This document shows, in pieces, positions 18,330 through 26,308 of a stretch of 39,977 bases of DNA. Numbering within the stretch: position 1 is the stretch's first letter; each line of letters opens with the position of its first letter. The position numbers and the translations under genes are program-made. A model generated the notes under the pieces. It ran no database searches. It was not told the origin of the DNA and worked only from the letters and a program-made list of their open reading frames with translations. Origin of the DNA: Rhodococcus sp. IEGM 1379 (GTDB lineage Bacteria > Actinomycetota > Actinomycetes > Mycobacteriales > Mycobacteriaceae); assembly GCF_030056815.1 (NCBI RefSeq), contig NZ_JASHKR010000043.1, forward strand, positions 1 through 39,977. Direction: 5' to 3'.

Positions 18330-19040
18330 TTTGACCCCGCCCATCCGGGGTCCGGCCCGACGGTGTTGTTCACCAATTCCGCCTCCATCGCCGTCGGGTT
18401 CGCCATGTACGCGCAGGCACTGATCCTTCCGCAGCTTCTCCAATTGCCCACAGCCACCGGTTTCGGCATGGGGCAGTCGATGCTCGCGATGGGATTGTGG
18501 ATGGCTCCGGGCGGTTTTGTCATGATGGCCGTCTCTGTCGTCGGCGCGAAACTCTCCGCTAGCCAGGGGCCCAAGATAACGCTGCTACTCGGAACTCTGG
18601 TCATCGCCGCGGGTTACGGGTCCTCGATGTTCTTCATGGGATCGCTGTGGGGACTGTTGATCGTCACGTGCATCTGCAACGCGGGAATCGGCCTCGCTTA
18701 CGGCTCGATGCCGGCACTGATCATGGGTGCTGTCCCGCCGTCCGCTACCGGATCGGCAAACAGCTTCAACACCCTGATGCGCTCGGTCGGCACCTCGATT
18801 TCCGCTGCCGTCGTCGGCGTTGTCCTGGCCCAGATGAGCGTGGATTTCGGCGGTCACACCCTCCCGACGGAAGCAAGATTCCGCACGGGCCTTCTCATAA
18901 CTGGCAGATCGCCTGACGCCGTACGAGGCCTGCGGCGCCGCATTGCTCGCCGGCGCCATCACGCTCTTGATTCCCGCACGAAAGACGACCGCGAAGAAAG
19001 AAATTCCCATCACCGACGTCTCTCGCGAAAGCTTGAACCG
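18330..19040 (+). pseudogene. DHA2-type MFS drug-exporter remnant (C-terminal half)
   Basis: In frame from about 18330 the sequence encodes the later membrane helices of a 14-helix (EmrB/DHA2) exporter: SIAVGFAMYAQALILPQLLQ, GLWMAPGGFVMMAVS, CICNAGIGLAYGSMPALIMG and SANSFNTLMRSVGTS. The first half of the gene is absent; the homology begins just upstream of the marR start. Near 18895-18925 about 30 extra bases shift the frame; the final helix then continues in another frame as CGAALLAGAITLLIPARK. It is a decayed gene. A homologous fragment lies at 29559-29890. Confidence 0.82.
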
Positions 19041-19074
19041 AAAACGGGTACCCGCGCGCATGGGCGGGTACCCG
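19041..19074 (-). terminator. Terminator of the minus-strand membrane protein gene
   Basis: CGGGTACCCG occurs at 19045-19054 and again at 19065-19074; the two copies pair with each other around a ten-base loop. On the minus strand the stem is followed by TTTT (19044-19041). It begins four bases after the stop of the gene at 19078. Confidence 0.75.
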
Positions 19075-19077
19075 TAT

Positions 19078-20223
19078 TCACGCGGACTCGGGTTTCAACT
19101 TACCTAGCCCCAGCGATTGAAACCCGACAACGTAGAACAGCGTCCACAGCACCGCCCAGTCCACGAAACCCAATGCATTGCCATGCAATCCGTCTGCAAC
19201 GGCAGGTTCGTGGAGAATGTGTTCGGCCGCAAAACGGTAGTAGAACAGAAATGTCCCTACCGCCAAGGCGAACGTGAACACACCACGGACCACAAGGTTG
19301 ACGCCGTCCCCGAACCCTGTGGGCTTGTTGCCGAACGCATTGGCCCAAAAGATCATCCAGAATGCCCAGCACACACCCAGTTGCGCCGGAAACTGATGTA
19401 CGACGCCACCCAACTCCGCAACTGCGGCACTTCCCAACAGCACTTTCACGACTGGGACAGCCACAAAATAGAGTCCCGTTCCCAGAGCGAAATTGCCGAC
19501 CGTGGCCGCGAGCGCCGTCCGGCCTCCGCCACCGAATGCCCTCCACGGCCAATTGTCCAACGTCTGCCCGGTCAGAATCACCACGACCACAATGCAATAG
19601 AACCATCCCAGCACTGTGTCGACGGTCATCGCCGGATTTGTTGCGGACAGCGAAACGGACGGCAGTCCGAACACGAAGTACAACGCCAAAGTCGGTACAG
19701 CGACAAACGCAATCTCGCACAGACCCACCAGCGGTTGCTTCATTCCCAGCGAGATCCACGGCCAGTGCTTCCAGTTGAGCACCACCATCACCCAGGTGCC
19801 GAATCCGAACAGCACGAACAATGCACCGGCGAAGTAGCCGATTCCGCCTTCCCGATCTGCTGAGAAGTCCGGATAAAGGCTTCCGAGTCCGTTCGCAAGC
19901 AACCATGTCACCACCACGGAGAACACCGCCGTCGCGGCCATGATTGCCAGCCCTCTGACCGGCTGCGGGAACCGGTCGAAACCTGCAAATTCACAGTTGA
20001 AACCGATGAACACCACAAAGAGGATCGCCCAGAACAACGCCGCGTTAAAGGGCAGTGGATAGAAGTTCCAGGGACTGGTGGTGGGATCCGCGAGGAGGTA
20101 CCAGCTCGCCAGAGCCACGATCAGAACGATCACAAGATTCGCGGCACCGAACAGAATCCAACGACGCGAAGGTTGGATGCTCGGCGCACCCGAACTCGTC
20201 GGAGCATCGACTGTAGCTGTCAT
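19078..20223 (-). CDS. Multi-pass membrane protein of unknown function
   Basis: The 381-residue protein has a short polar N-terminus and about ten to eleven hydrophobic helices, with conserved-looking tryptophan-rich loops (NWKHWPWISLGMKQP, QTLDNWPWRAFGGGGRT). I do not recognise the family; no transporter signature is evident. The ATG at 20223 is chosen because GGGAGAAGGA lies just upstream; an in-frame start 17 codons earlier has no such support. It is divergent from the acetoin-reductase-like SDR with a 206-base shared regulatory region and has its own terminator. By context it may be a transporter or membrane oxygenase component for the same substrate, but that is inference. Confidence 0.75.
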   Translation of the reverse strand: MTATVDAPTSSGAPSIQPSRRWILFGAANLVIVLIVALASWYLLADPTTSPWNFYPLPFNAALFWAILFVVFIGFNCEFAGFDRFPQPVRGLAIMAATAVFSVVVTWLLANGLGSLYPDFSADREGGIGYFAGALFVLFGFGTWVMVVLNWKHWPWISLGMKQPLVGLCEIAFVAVPTLALYFVFGLPSVSLSATNPAMTVDTVLGWFYCIVVVVILTGQTLDNWPWRAFGGGGRTALAATVGNFALGTGLYFVAVPVVKVLLGSAAVAELGGVVHQFPAQLGVCWAFWMIFWANAFGNKPTGFGDGVNLVVRGVFTFALAVGTFLFYYRFAAEHILHEPAVADGLHGNALGFVDWAVLWTLFYVVGFQSLGLGKLKPESA

Positions 20224-20302
20224 ATTTCCTTCTCCCAGTTGTGTCGCAAGACAATTCGCGAAGTCGTCGCGCAACTATGAAGGCACCGAGGCGAATACGG
20301 GG

Positions 20303-20362
20303 AGGGTTGCTGCAGGTTGCAATTACTGTCAGAATTTTCGGGTTTGCAACGGGATGCAACCC
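20303..20362. promoter_or_regulatory. Repeated GGTTGCA-type elements in the divergent promoter region
   Basis: GGGTTGC and GGTTGCAA occur at 20304-20322, and an imperfect dyad GGGTTTGCA ... TGCAACCC spans 20340-20362. They lie between the divergent membrane protein and SDR genes, where the adjacent GAF-domain regulator would be expected to bind. No sigma-54 -24/-12 element is seen. Confidence 0.4.
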
Positions 20363-20429
20363 TTCTATATTGTGGTCGTCATCACATATAACTCACTCAT
20401 CGGCTTACCCCGCCAACGAGGAGAACTGA

Positions 20430-21209
20430 ATGAGCATCACCGGCAAGGTTGCATTGGTCACCGGCGCAGGCCAAGGAATCGGTCGCGGAATCGCACTCCG
20501 GCTCGCCCACGACGGCGCAGATATCGCTCTGGTCGATCTCGACCACGCCAAGTTGGATTCCGTTGCACGTGAGATTCGCGAAATCGGCCGTCGGACAACC
20601 ATCTTCATTGCCGACGTCAGCGATCGAACACAGGTACACAATGCAGTCGAACACGCTCATTCAGAGCTGGGCAGTTTCGATGTCCTCGTCAACAACGCCG
20701 GAATCGCACTGGTAGGCCCGCTGTCCGACGCCACTCCCGAAGAAGTTGCCAAGATCTGGAGCGTCAATGTCGACGGAGTTTTGTGGGGGATCCAGGCCGC
20801 GGCAACGAAGTTCAAGGCACTCGGACATGGCGGAAAGATCATCAACGCATCGTCGATTGCCGGCCACGACGGCTTTGCCATGCTGGGCGTGTACAGCGCA
20901 ACAAAATTCGCGGTCAGAGCGCTCACGCAGGCAGCCGCCAAGGAATACGCGTCCGAAGGCATCACCGTCAACGCATACTGCCCTGGTGTAGTCGGAACGG
21001 ACATGTGGGTAACGATCGACAAAAGGTTCTCCGAATTGACCGGGGCACCGGAAGGCGAAACGTACGACAAGTTTGTCGGCGGCATCGCGCTGGGAAGAGC
21101 GGAAACTCCCGACGACGTGGCGGGGTTCGTCTCCTACCTGGCCGGACCGGATTCCGACTATATGACTGGCCAATCCGGCCTCATCGACGGCGGGTTGGTT
21201 TATCGCTGA
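20430..21209 (+). CDS. Short-chain dehydrogenase, acetoin/diacetyl reductase-like
   Basis: The 259-residue protein is a classical SDR: NAD(P) motif TGAGQGIG, structural NNAG motif, catalytic serine in NASSIAGH and the YSATK catalytic Tyr/Lys. The C-terminal MTGQSGLIDGGL segment and overall pattern resemble (S)-acetoin-forming diacetyl reductase / 2,3-butanediol dehydrogenase, so it may act on a small vicinal hydroxyketone. Other secondary alcohols are equally possible in this setting. GAGGAG at 20419-20424 precedes the ATG. The GAF-type regulator starts one base after its stop, forming a two-gene unit. Confidence 0.85.
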   Translation: MSITGKVALVTGAGQGIGRGIALRLAHDGADIALVDLDHAKLDSVAREIREIGRRTTIFIADVSDRTQVHNAVEHAHSELGSFDVLVNNAGIALVGPLSDATPEEVAKIWSVNVDGVLWGIQAAATKFKALGHGGKIINASSIAGHDGFAMLGVYSATKFAVRALTQAAAKEYASEGITVNAYCPGVVGTDMWVTIDKRFSELTGAPEGETYDKFVGGIALGRAETPDDVAGFVSYLAGPDSDYMTGQSGLIDGGLVYR

Positions 21210-21210
21210 C

Positions 21211-22500
21211 ATGTCGACACCCACGACGCGGTTGCCCGAACCCGCGATGCCACCCGGTGAGGATCCTCGCAACTACGCGAGGACCCTCGCCGCGGTGTAC
21301 GACGCGACCATGTCCGGTGACAAATCGCCGGCACGCCCGCGCGACGTGGTGCGCCAATCCTGGCAGCGACTGAAAGAACTCGGAGTCGACCCCGAGCAGA
21401 GCCGGATCGAACCATCGATGGATGTTGCCGAGCTTGATCTGCGGCGCCGCGAATCCGGACTCTACGACGTGCTCGACGACGTAACCCACGGACTCGAGTC
21501 AGTCACCGCGAGCGGCGAGAACATCATGGTTGTCGCCGACATACGCGGAACGGTATTGTGGCGCAGCGGTTCCCATCGAGTGCTGGATCAGGCTGCGCGA
21601 CTCGGGTTCATCGAGGGCGCAAACTGGGCCGAGAATTCGGTCGGCACCAATGCCATCGGTACCGCGCTGGTATCGAGACAAGCAGTTCAGATATTCTCGG
21701 CCGAACACTATGCGCGCAGTCATCATTCGTGGACCTGCGCCGGTGCACCGATCCGAGATCCGCGCGACGATCGTGTCATCGGTGTCGTAGACATCAGCGG
21801 CCCTGCCAAGACCGTCCATCCCACCACACTCGCACTCGTTGATGCCGTCGCACGCCTCGCCCAATCGCACTTACGCGACAAACATCGCGACAACCTCGAC
21901 CAATTGCGTTCTGTCGCAGCGCCAATGCTTGCGCGTGGTAAAGCGCCCGCACTGGTTACCGATTCACACGGCTGGGTCGCTGCGGTAGATTCTCTCCCCC
22001 ATCGCACGCGAATCCTGCTCCCCTCGGCATTGACTCCCGGCCGGACGTGGTTCCCCAACCTCGGACTGTGTGAATTGGATCCACTTCCCGGCGGCTGGTT
22101 GATCAGGCCCACCTCCACTGGCAACGACGTGGCCGCTCCCGCAGTGCATGTCGATCTGCGCGATTCCGAGAACATGTCGGTGACCGTGACATCGGGATTC
22201 GGGGAATGGACGTACTCACCCACACAGAGGCATGCGGAAATTCTGTTTCTGCTGGGATCCGAGCGGAGCGGACGAACGGCATCGCAGTTGGCGCAGGATC
22301 TGTTCGGAGACTCGGCCCGCACCGTTACCGTACGGGCCGAGATGTCTCGCCTACGTAAGAACCTTGCGGGAGTTGTTGCAGCGCAGCCATACAGATTTGT
22401 CGACGCTGCAGACGTCACCCTCTCCGTCCCTGATATCGGCGCACACCTACTGCCGTTCTCGACCGCCCCAGCAGTGTGCGCCAGCCGAATCAGGAAATAA
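21211..22500 (+). CDS. GAF-domain transcriptional regulator, AcoR-like without AAA+ domain
   Basis: The 429-residue protein begins with the AcoR-type N-terminal region (RDVVRQSWQRLKELGVDP) and GAF domain, including the characteristic GANWAENSVGTNAIGTAL and FSAEHYARSHHSWTCAGAPI segments found in acetoin-operon activators. The sigma-54-interacting AAA+ ATPase domain of true AcoR is missing. The C-terminus instead carries a winged-helix-like section (TVRAEMSRLRKNLAGVV). This short actinobacterial form presumably works with ordinary sigma factors. It lies one base after the SDR gene, its probable target, and its 3' end overlaps the convergent KSI-like gene by 11 bases. Confidence 0.82.
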   Translation: MSTPTTRLPEPAMPPGEDPRNYARTLAAVYDATMSGDKSPARPRDVVRQSWQRLKELGVDPEQSRIEPSMDVAELDLRRRESGLYDVLDDVTHGLESVTASGENIMVVADIRGTVLWRSGSHRVLDQAARLGFIEGANWAENSVGTNAIGTALVSRQAVQIFSAEHYARSHHSWTCAGAPIRDPRDDRVIGVVDISGPAKTVHPTTLALVDAVARLAQSHLRDKHRDNLDQLRSVAAPMLARGKAPALVTDSHGWVAAVDSLPHRTRILLPSALTPGRTWFPNLGLCELDPLPGGWLIRPTSTGNDVAAPAVHVDLRDSENMSVTVTSGFGEWTYSPTQRHAEILFLLGSERSGRTASQLAQDLFGDSARTVTVRAEMSRLRKNLAGVVAAQPYRFVDAADVTLSVPDIGAHLLPFSTAPAVCASRIRK

Positions 22501-22852
22501 GCGCCTTGACGTCCGGGACTGCTGTAATCGAAAGGATCTTGCAGTTATCGTCGAACTCGAAGAGGTCGGTGGACGCAAAATCCTCCAACCCTTCACGCTG
22601 GACACGCATCTGCATCGCGGCGAAGTTTCCCACCACGGTGACGGGCGTCAACAGACTCACCGTGAACGGGGTGTCCTCACTCTCGGCGAAGAACGCTCGG
22701 ATCTCGTCGAAACCTCGGTTCGTTCGAACGCCGACAGGTTCGTGTTGCACCGCACCCTGATGGAAAAGTTCCATCAGGGCATCCGTCTTGTGGGCTGCGA
22801 GCAGTGTTACGTAGCTGTCGACGGCGGCACAGATCTCGTTACGAGAAAGCAT
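22490..22852 (-). CDS. Ketosteroid-isomerase-like protein (NTF2 fold)
   Basis: The 120-residue protein aligns without gaps by eye to the first half of Comamonas/Pseudomonas delta5-3-ketosteroid isomerase: SYVTLLAAHKTDALMELFHQGAVQHEPVG. Y14 coincides with the catalytic tyrosine. Position 38 is glutamate where KSI has the general base D38, within EPVG versus DPVG. D96, in STDLFEF, fits the second acid D99. It may therefore move a double bond next to a carbonyl. Other NTF2-like functions (SnoaL cyclase, hydratase) remain possible. AAGGAG six bases before the ATG supports the start. Confidence 0.7.
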   Translation of the reverse strand: MLSRNEICAAVDSYVTLLAAHKTDALMELFHQGAVQHEPVGVRTNRGFDEIRAFFAESEDTPFTVSLLTPVTVVGNFAAMQMRVQREGLEDFASTDLFEFDDNCKILSITAVPDVKALIS

Positions 22853-22899
22853 GTAGGACTCCTTGATTAGTGGTTGTGTTGTTCCGAAAATTTCAGCGG

Positions 22900-23491
22900 T
22901 TATCGAATGATTCCGCGTTCGAGCAGATGCCGAATGATCTGACCGGCAGCATCGAGAGTCGATGACGATGTCGAATCAATCCTGATATCGGGTAGGACCG
23001 GCACCTCGTAGGGGGGAATCGCCCCGGTGAAGTTCTTCAACTCACCACGACGTGCCTTCTTGTAGAGCCCCGTGGGATCTCGCTGTTCTGCAACGGAAAG
23101 CGGGGTGTCGACAAAGACCTCGAAGAACCGCTCGGGGCCGATGGTTTCCTTGGCGGATTCGCGTTCGATCTGGAACGGCGAAATGAACGAAGCGAGGACG
23201 ATCAGCCCGGCATCAACCATCAGTTTAGCGACTTCTGTTACGCGGCGGATGTTTTCGACACGATCAGCTTCCGTGAATCCGAGATCACGGTTGAGTCCGT
23301 GGCGAACGTTGTCGCCGTCGAGAAGATAGGTATGGCAGCCAAGTGCATTGGAGCCCCCGCTCCAATTCGTTGGCAATCGCCGATTTACCCGAGCCGGGCA
23401 ACCCGGTGAACCACACAACGCACGGTTTGTGGCTGTTGAGAGTCTCGCGTGCCTTCTCGTCGATATCGGCGGCTACAGTTGCATCGCACAT
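22900..23491 (-). pseudogene. cysC: Stand-alone APS kinase gene with a frameshift at a C5/G5 run
   Basis: CysC phosphorylates adenylylsulfate to PAPS, the sulfuryl donor. From the ATG at 23491 the sequence encodes [22 protein letters not shown], including the P-loop. At the five-C run 23354-23358 (G on the coding strand) the frame breaks. Dropping one base continues as [19 protein letters not shown] and then the typical [16 protein letters not shown] and [10 protein letters not shown] blocks to the end at 22900, for 196 residues. Apart from this single shift every motif is intact, so a recent mutation or a base-calling error are both possible. It lies 1.5 kb from a PAPS-dependent sulfotransferase gene, an obvious functional partner. 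Confidence 0.87.
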
Positions 23492-23529
23492 CGCTTTAGG
23501 TGGCTCGTCATTATGCGTAGTAGTTCACG

Positions 23530-24156
23530 TCATCGAAGCTCCAGTCGGTGTGTAATTGCCCTCGCTAACCCGTCTGCCGAGTACGTGATGTACTCCGTCG
23601 GATCGAGGTCTTGGGCCCAGTTGTTGACGATGGTGTCGGCCAGCCCCATCAGTCCAGCCCAGACGAATGGAATTAGGGAACGACCCTCGCGGAGGACAAG
23701 TCCCTCAGTTCGAGCTGCGTCTTCGAGAGCCGTCTGGAGCTCGGCGAATTGCGCTTCGGTGGAGTGTCGTAGGTCTTGGACCGATTTACCTTCGGAGTTC
23801 GCGGCATCTTCGGTTGTCCTCCAGACAGATGCCACGTGCCCAACTCGTGCCCACTGCTTGGTCGTTTCGGGCACGATCGCTGCAATCAGTGCCGATACAC
23901 CTTGTTCGCGCGGTAGTTCGGCGATGAACGCGGTCAGTTCTTGTTGGCTCTCGAGGAGCAGGGCCGCGAAGATATCGCGCTTGTCGACAAAATACTGGTA
24001 GATGAGTCCGGGACTCATCCCCGCCTGTTTGGCGACACTTCGGATCGTCAGTGCGGCGTAGCCGCCCACGTCGAGGATGGCTGCTGCTGCGTCGAGGATT
24101 CCTCGGCGCCTCACCTCAGCGTCTCCGCGGACCGACGTGGCGCTTGTTGCGTTCAT
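23530..24156 (-). CDS. TetR-family repressor of the sulfotransferase operon
   Basis: The 208-residue protein has an N-terminal TetR helix-turn-helix (ILDAAAAILDVGGYAALTIRSVAKQAGMSPGLIYQYFVDKRDIF) and a ligand-binding C-terminal domain. The ATG at 24156 is chosen over a GTG two codons upstream because a promoter at 24191-24163 predicts a transcript starting about at that ATG, that is, a leaderless mRNA. It faces the SDR-sulfotransferase-MBL-OYE operon across a symmetric operator, so it very likely represses both itself and that operon until a pathway metabolite binds. Confidence 0.88.
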   Translation of the reverse strand: MNATSATSVRGDAEVRRRGILDAAAAILDVGGYAALTIRSVAKQAGMSPGLIYQYFVDKRDIFAALLLESQQELTAFIAELPREQGVSALIAAIVPETTKQWARVGHVASVWRTTEDAANSEGKSVQDLRHSTEAQFAELQTALEDAARTEGLVLREGRSLIPFVWAGLMGLADTIVNNWAQDLDPTEYITYSADGLARAITHRLELR

Positions 24157-24162
24157 CAACAC

Positions 24163-24226
24163 ACACTAGCGACTTTCTGAACAATGTTCAACAGCTATTG
24201 AACATTGTTCAAATCGTCGCTAGTGT
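24163..24226. promoter_or_regulatory. 64-bp mirror-symmetric divergent promoter and TetR operator
   Basis: TGAACAATGTTCAA (24178-24191) and TTGAACATTGTTCA (24198-24211) are exact reverse complements six bases apart, and each arm is itself a near-palindrome TGAACA-W-TGTTCA. Further out, ACACTAGCGAC (24163-24173) and GTCGCTAGTGT (24216-24226) are also exact reverse complements about the same centre. On each strand this gives TTGAAC, a 17-base spacer and TAGTGT as -35 and -10 elements. The distance from each -10 to the adjacent ATG is six or seven bases, so both mRNAs are probably leaderless. TetR binding would cover both -35 elements. Confidence 0.85.
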
Positions 24227-24233
24227 CGTTCCC

Positions 24234-25013
24234 ATGACATCAAGCACATCTGATTCCACAGCGAAAAGAGTTGTGGCATTCGACTTTTCCTCCTCCCGAG
24301 TTCTCGTGACCGGAGGATCCAACGGCCTCGGACTGGCCGTCGCACAGCGATTCGTCGACGCCGGGGCACACGTGACGATCACCGGAACGAGGGCGTCGGC
24401 CGACGACTACGAGCATGACCTCTCGGCGTTCACCTACCGGCAGTGCGTCATGACCGATCGCGAGCAGATCGCCGCCGTCGGCGCAGGACTGTCCGCACTG
24501 GACATCCTGGTCAACAACGCAGGTCAGACCCTTACCCAAAAGGGGGAATGGAACCCCGAGGTATTCGAAGAATCGCTCGCGGTGAACGTCGTGAGCGGGT
24601 TCCGGATGTCTACTGCTGTCCTGCCACTACTCAAGGAAAGCAAGCAATGCGGCGGCGCTTCCATCATCAACGTCGCATCGATGGCGTCGTACTTCGCCGT
24701 CGACATAGTGCCCGGATACGGCGCATCGAAAGGTGCCGTCGTCCAGATGACCAAGACGATGGGATCGAACTGGGCCAGGGACGGAATTCGAGTTAACGCC
24801 ATAGCTCCGGGACTGACCGCAACCAAGATGACGGCTGGACTGCAGCAGCGGCCCGAGCACAGCAAACCGTCACTCGATCGCACCCCGATATCTCGATGGG
24901 CAGACCCGTACGAGGACGTCGCTCCCGTCGTATTGTTCCTCGCTAGTCCTGCCGCACAGTTCATCACGGGACAGACCTTGCCCGTCGACGGCGGATTCTC
25001 GATCAGAGGATGA
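24234..25013 (+). CDS. Short-chain dehydrogenase/reductase, first gene of the sulfotransferase operon
   Basis: The 259-residue SDR has the cofactor motif TGGSNGLG, the NNAG motif, a catalytic serine in NVASMASYF and the YGASKG active-site Tyr/Lys, ending with the usual TGQTLPVDGGFS. The substrate is unknown; by context it probably oxidises or reduces a secondary alcohol/ketone that the later gene products also handle. The ATG at 24234 has no Shine-Dalgarno and lies seven bases after a -10 element, which suggests leaderless translation. Its stop overlaps the sulfotransferase start (ATGA). Confidence 0.88.
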   Translation: MTSSTSDSTAKRVVAFDFSSSRVLVTGGSNGLGLAVAQRFVDAGAHVTITGTRASADDYEHDLSAFTYRQCVMTDREQIAAVGAGLSALDILVNNAGQTLTQKGEWNPEVFEESLAVNVVSGFRMSTAVLPLLKESKQCGGASIINVASMASYFAVDIVPGYGASKGAVVQMTKTMGSNWARDGIRVNAIAPGLTATKMTAGLQQRPEHSKPSLDRTPISRWADPYEDVAPVVLFLASPAAQFITGQTLPVDGGFSIRG

Positions 25014-26308
25014 CGCCTATGCCGTCGACAACCGCGCAGCCTGAGGCAACCGCACCGAAACGCCTCCGCATCAACGACCTTCGTGAGCCCGTACTCACCG
25101 AATCCCAGAAACGGACGTGGGCGTACGCCGAAGCGAATCCGATCACGCTGTCCGTGGACAGCGTTCTCTCCGCAGCGCGAGAACAAACAAGCCTCGACGA
25201 TTTCGGTCCCGACGACTTCCGCGAGCGACTTGCGTTGTGGTTGGACGAGATTGACGCCGATCCCAACCGGTCACCGGTTTCCCGGATGGTTACTCACGCA
25301 GCATGCACCCGTTACGCGGCCAACCGACTTCGAGTGCTGGACGTTCTGCGCCGCCACCCCGAGATTCATGACGAGGAGGTAGTGGCCCCCATCATCGTTG
25401 TGGGACTGCCACGTTCGGGTACCACGCATCTTCTCAACCTCATGTCGGCTGATTCCCGCTTCCGGTCGCTGCCGCTCTGGGAGAGTCAGGAACCGGTCCC
25501 CTTCACCGGTGACGAACTCGATGCAGACGGCGTCGACCCGAGATTGACTCGGAGTCAAGCACGTTGGGATCAGATGCAGGCCAAGAACCCTCTGGTGGCA
25601 GCGATGCATCCGATGAACCCGGAACATATTCATGAGGAACTCGAACTCGAAAGCCTCGATTTCTCGAGCTACAACTTCGAGTGGATGTCGTCGATGGCGC
25701 CTCGCTGGCGCGACTACTACCTCGCCCATGATCAGCGTCCACACTACGAGTTCATCAAGACGATGCTCAAACTCCTTCAGTGGCAACGAGGTCCGAACCG
25801 TTGGATCCTCAAGTGCCCTCAACACCTCGAGCAGTTCGGTCCGCTCATGGACACCTTCCCCGACGCCACGGTCGTGATGACCCATCGCGATCCGGTGTCG
25901 GTAGTTCAGTCTGCAGCGACGATGGTCGGCTACGGCGCCCGGATGAACTTTCACAAGCTCGACCTGGATGCAGTGTGCGATTACTGGATCGACCGTGTCA
26001 GCCGGTTGCTCGATGCGGGAACCCGCGATCTCGCACTGATCCCCGCAAAGCGGCGAGTGGACGTGTATTTCGACAAATTTATGGCGGACGACATAGGAAC
26101 GGTCGAGCACATCTACAACCGCGCCGGCCTCGAGATGACCGAACAGGCGCGAGAAGAGATCCGCAAGTACACGTCCAGTCACAAACGCGGTTCCAACGGT
26201 CAGGTTGTCTACGACCTGCGCGCAGACTTCGGCCGTGAACCGGCCGAACTCCGTAGCCGCTTCGCCGACTATTTCGACGCATTCCCAGTGAAAGTAGAAG
26301 TTCTGTGA
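25010..26308 (+). CDS. PAPS-dependent sulfotransferase
   Basis: The 432-residue protein belongs to the bacterial sulfotransferase family that moves a sulfuryl group from PAPS to a hydroxyl. The 5'-phosphosulfate loop IIVVGLPRSGTTHLL is at about residues 128-142, and the 3'-phosphate-binding region (MTHRDPVSVVQSAATMV) follows around 290. A long N-terminal helical extension of about 120 residues precedes the core. The ATG overlaps the SDR stop and its own stop overlaps the next start (GTGA), so it is the second gene of a coupled operon. The nearby cysC would provide its co-substrate. The acceptor is unknown, likely a small hydrophobic alcohol. Confidence 0.88.
   Translation: MTPMPSTTAQPEATAPKRLRINDLREPVLTESQKRTWAYAEANPITLSVDSVLSAAREQTSLDDFGPDDFRERLALWLDEIDADPNRSPVSRMVTHAACTRYAANRLRVLDVLRRHPEIHDEEVVAPIIVVGLPRSGTTHLLNLMSADSRFRSLPLWESQEPVPFTGDELDADGVDPRLTRSQARWDQMQAKNPLVAAMHPMNPEHIHEELELESLDFSSYNFEWMSSMAPRWRDYYLAHDQRPHYEFIKTMLKLLQWQRGPNRWILKCPQHLEQFGPLMDTFPDATVVMTHRDPVSVVQSAATMVGYGARMNFHKLDLDAVCDYWIDRVSRLLDAGTRDLALIPAKRRVDVYFDKFMADDIGTVEHIYNRAGLEMTEQAREEIRKYTSSHKRGSNGQVVYDLRADFGREPAELRSRFADYFDAFPVKVEVL

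Noticed and set aside
17134-18423. Long open frame on the plus strand opposite the flavin monooxygenase and marR genes
   Set aside because: It is the antisense of well-conserved coding sequence and its translation is low-quality (arginine, serine and cysteine mixtures without domains). Such frames are expected at this GC content.
19045-19074. Repeated CGGGTACCCG palindromes as a possible recombination or attachment site
   Set aside because: The position just after a stop codon and the following TTTT on the minus strand fit a terminator; no integrase or duplicated target is nearby.
18330-19107. MFS remnant as a functional short transporter or programmed-frameshift gene
   Set aside because: It lacks half of the helices and contains about 30 inserted bases at the break rather than a slippery site.
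20224-20429. Sigma-54 promoter for the AcoR-like regulator
   Set aside because: No TGGCAC-N5-TTGC type -24/-12 element is found, and the regulator lacks the AAA+ domain needed for sigma-54.
24051-24233. Extended N-terminus for the SDR gene starting inside the tetR region
   Set aside because: The extra residues would read through the operator dyad and have no SDR sequence; the ATG at 24234 begins just before the conserved fold and fits the promoter spacing.
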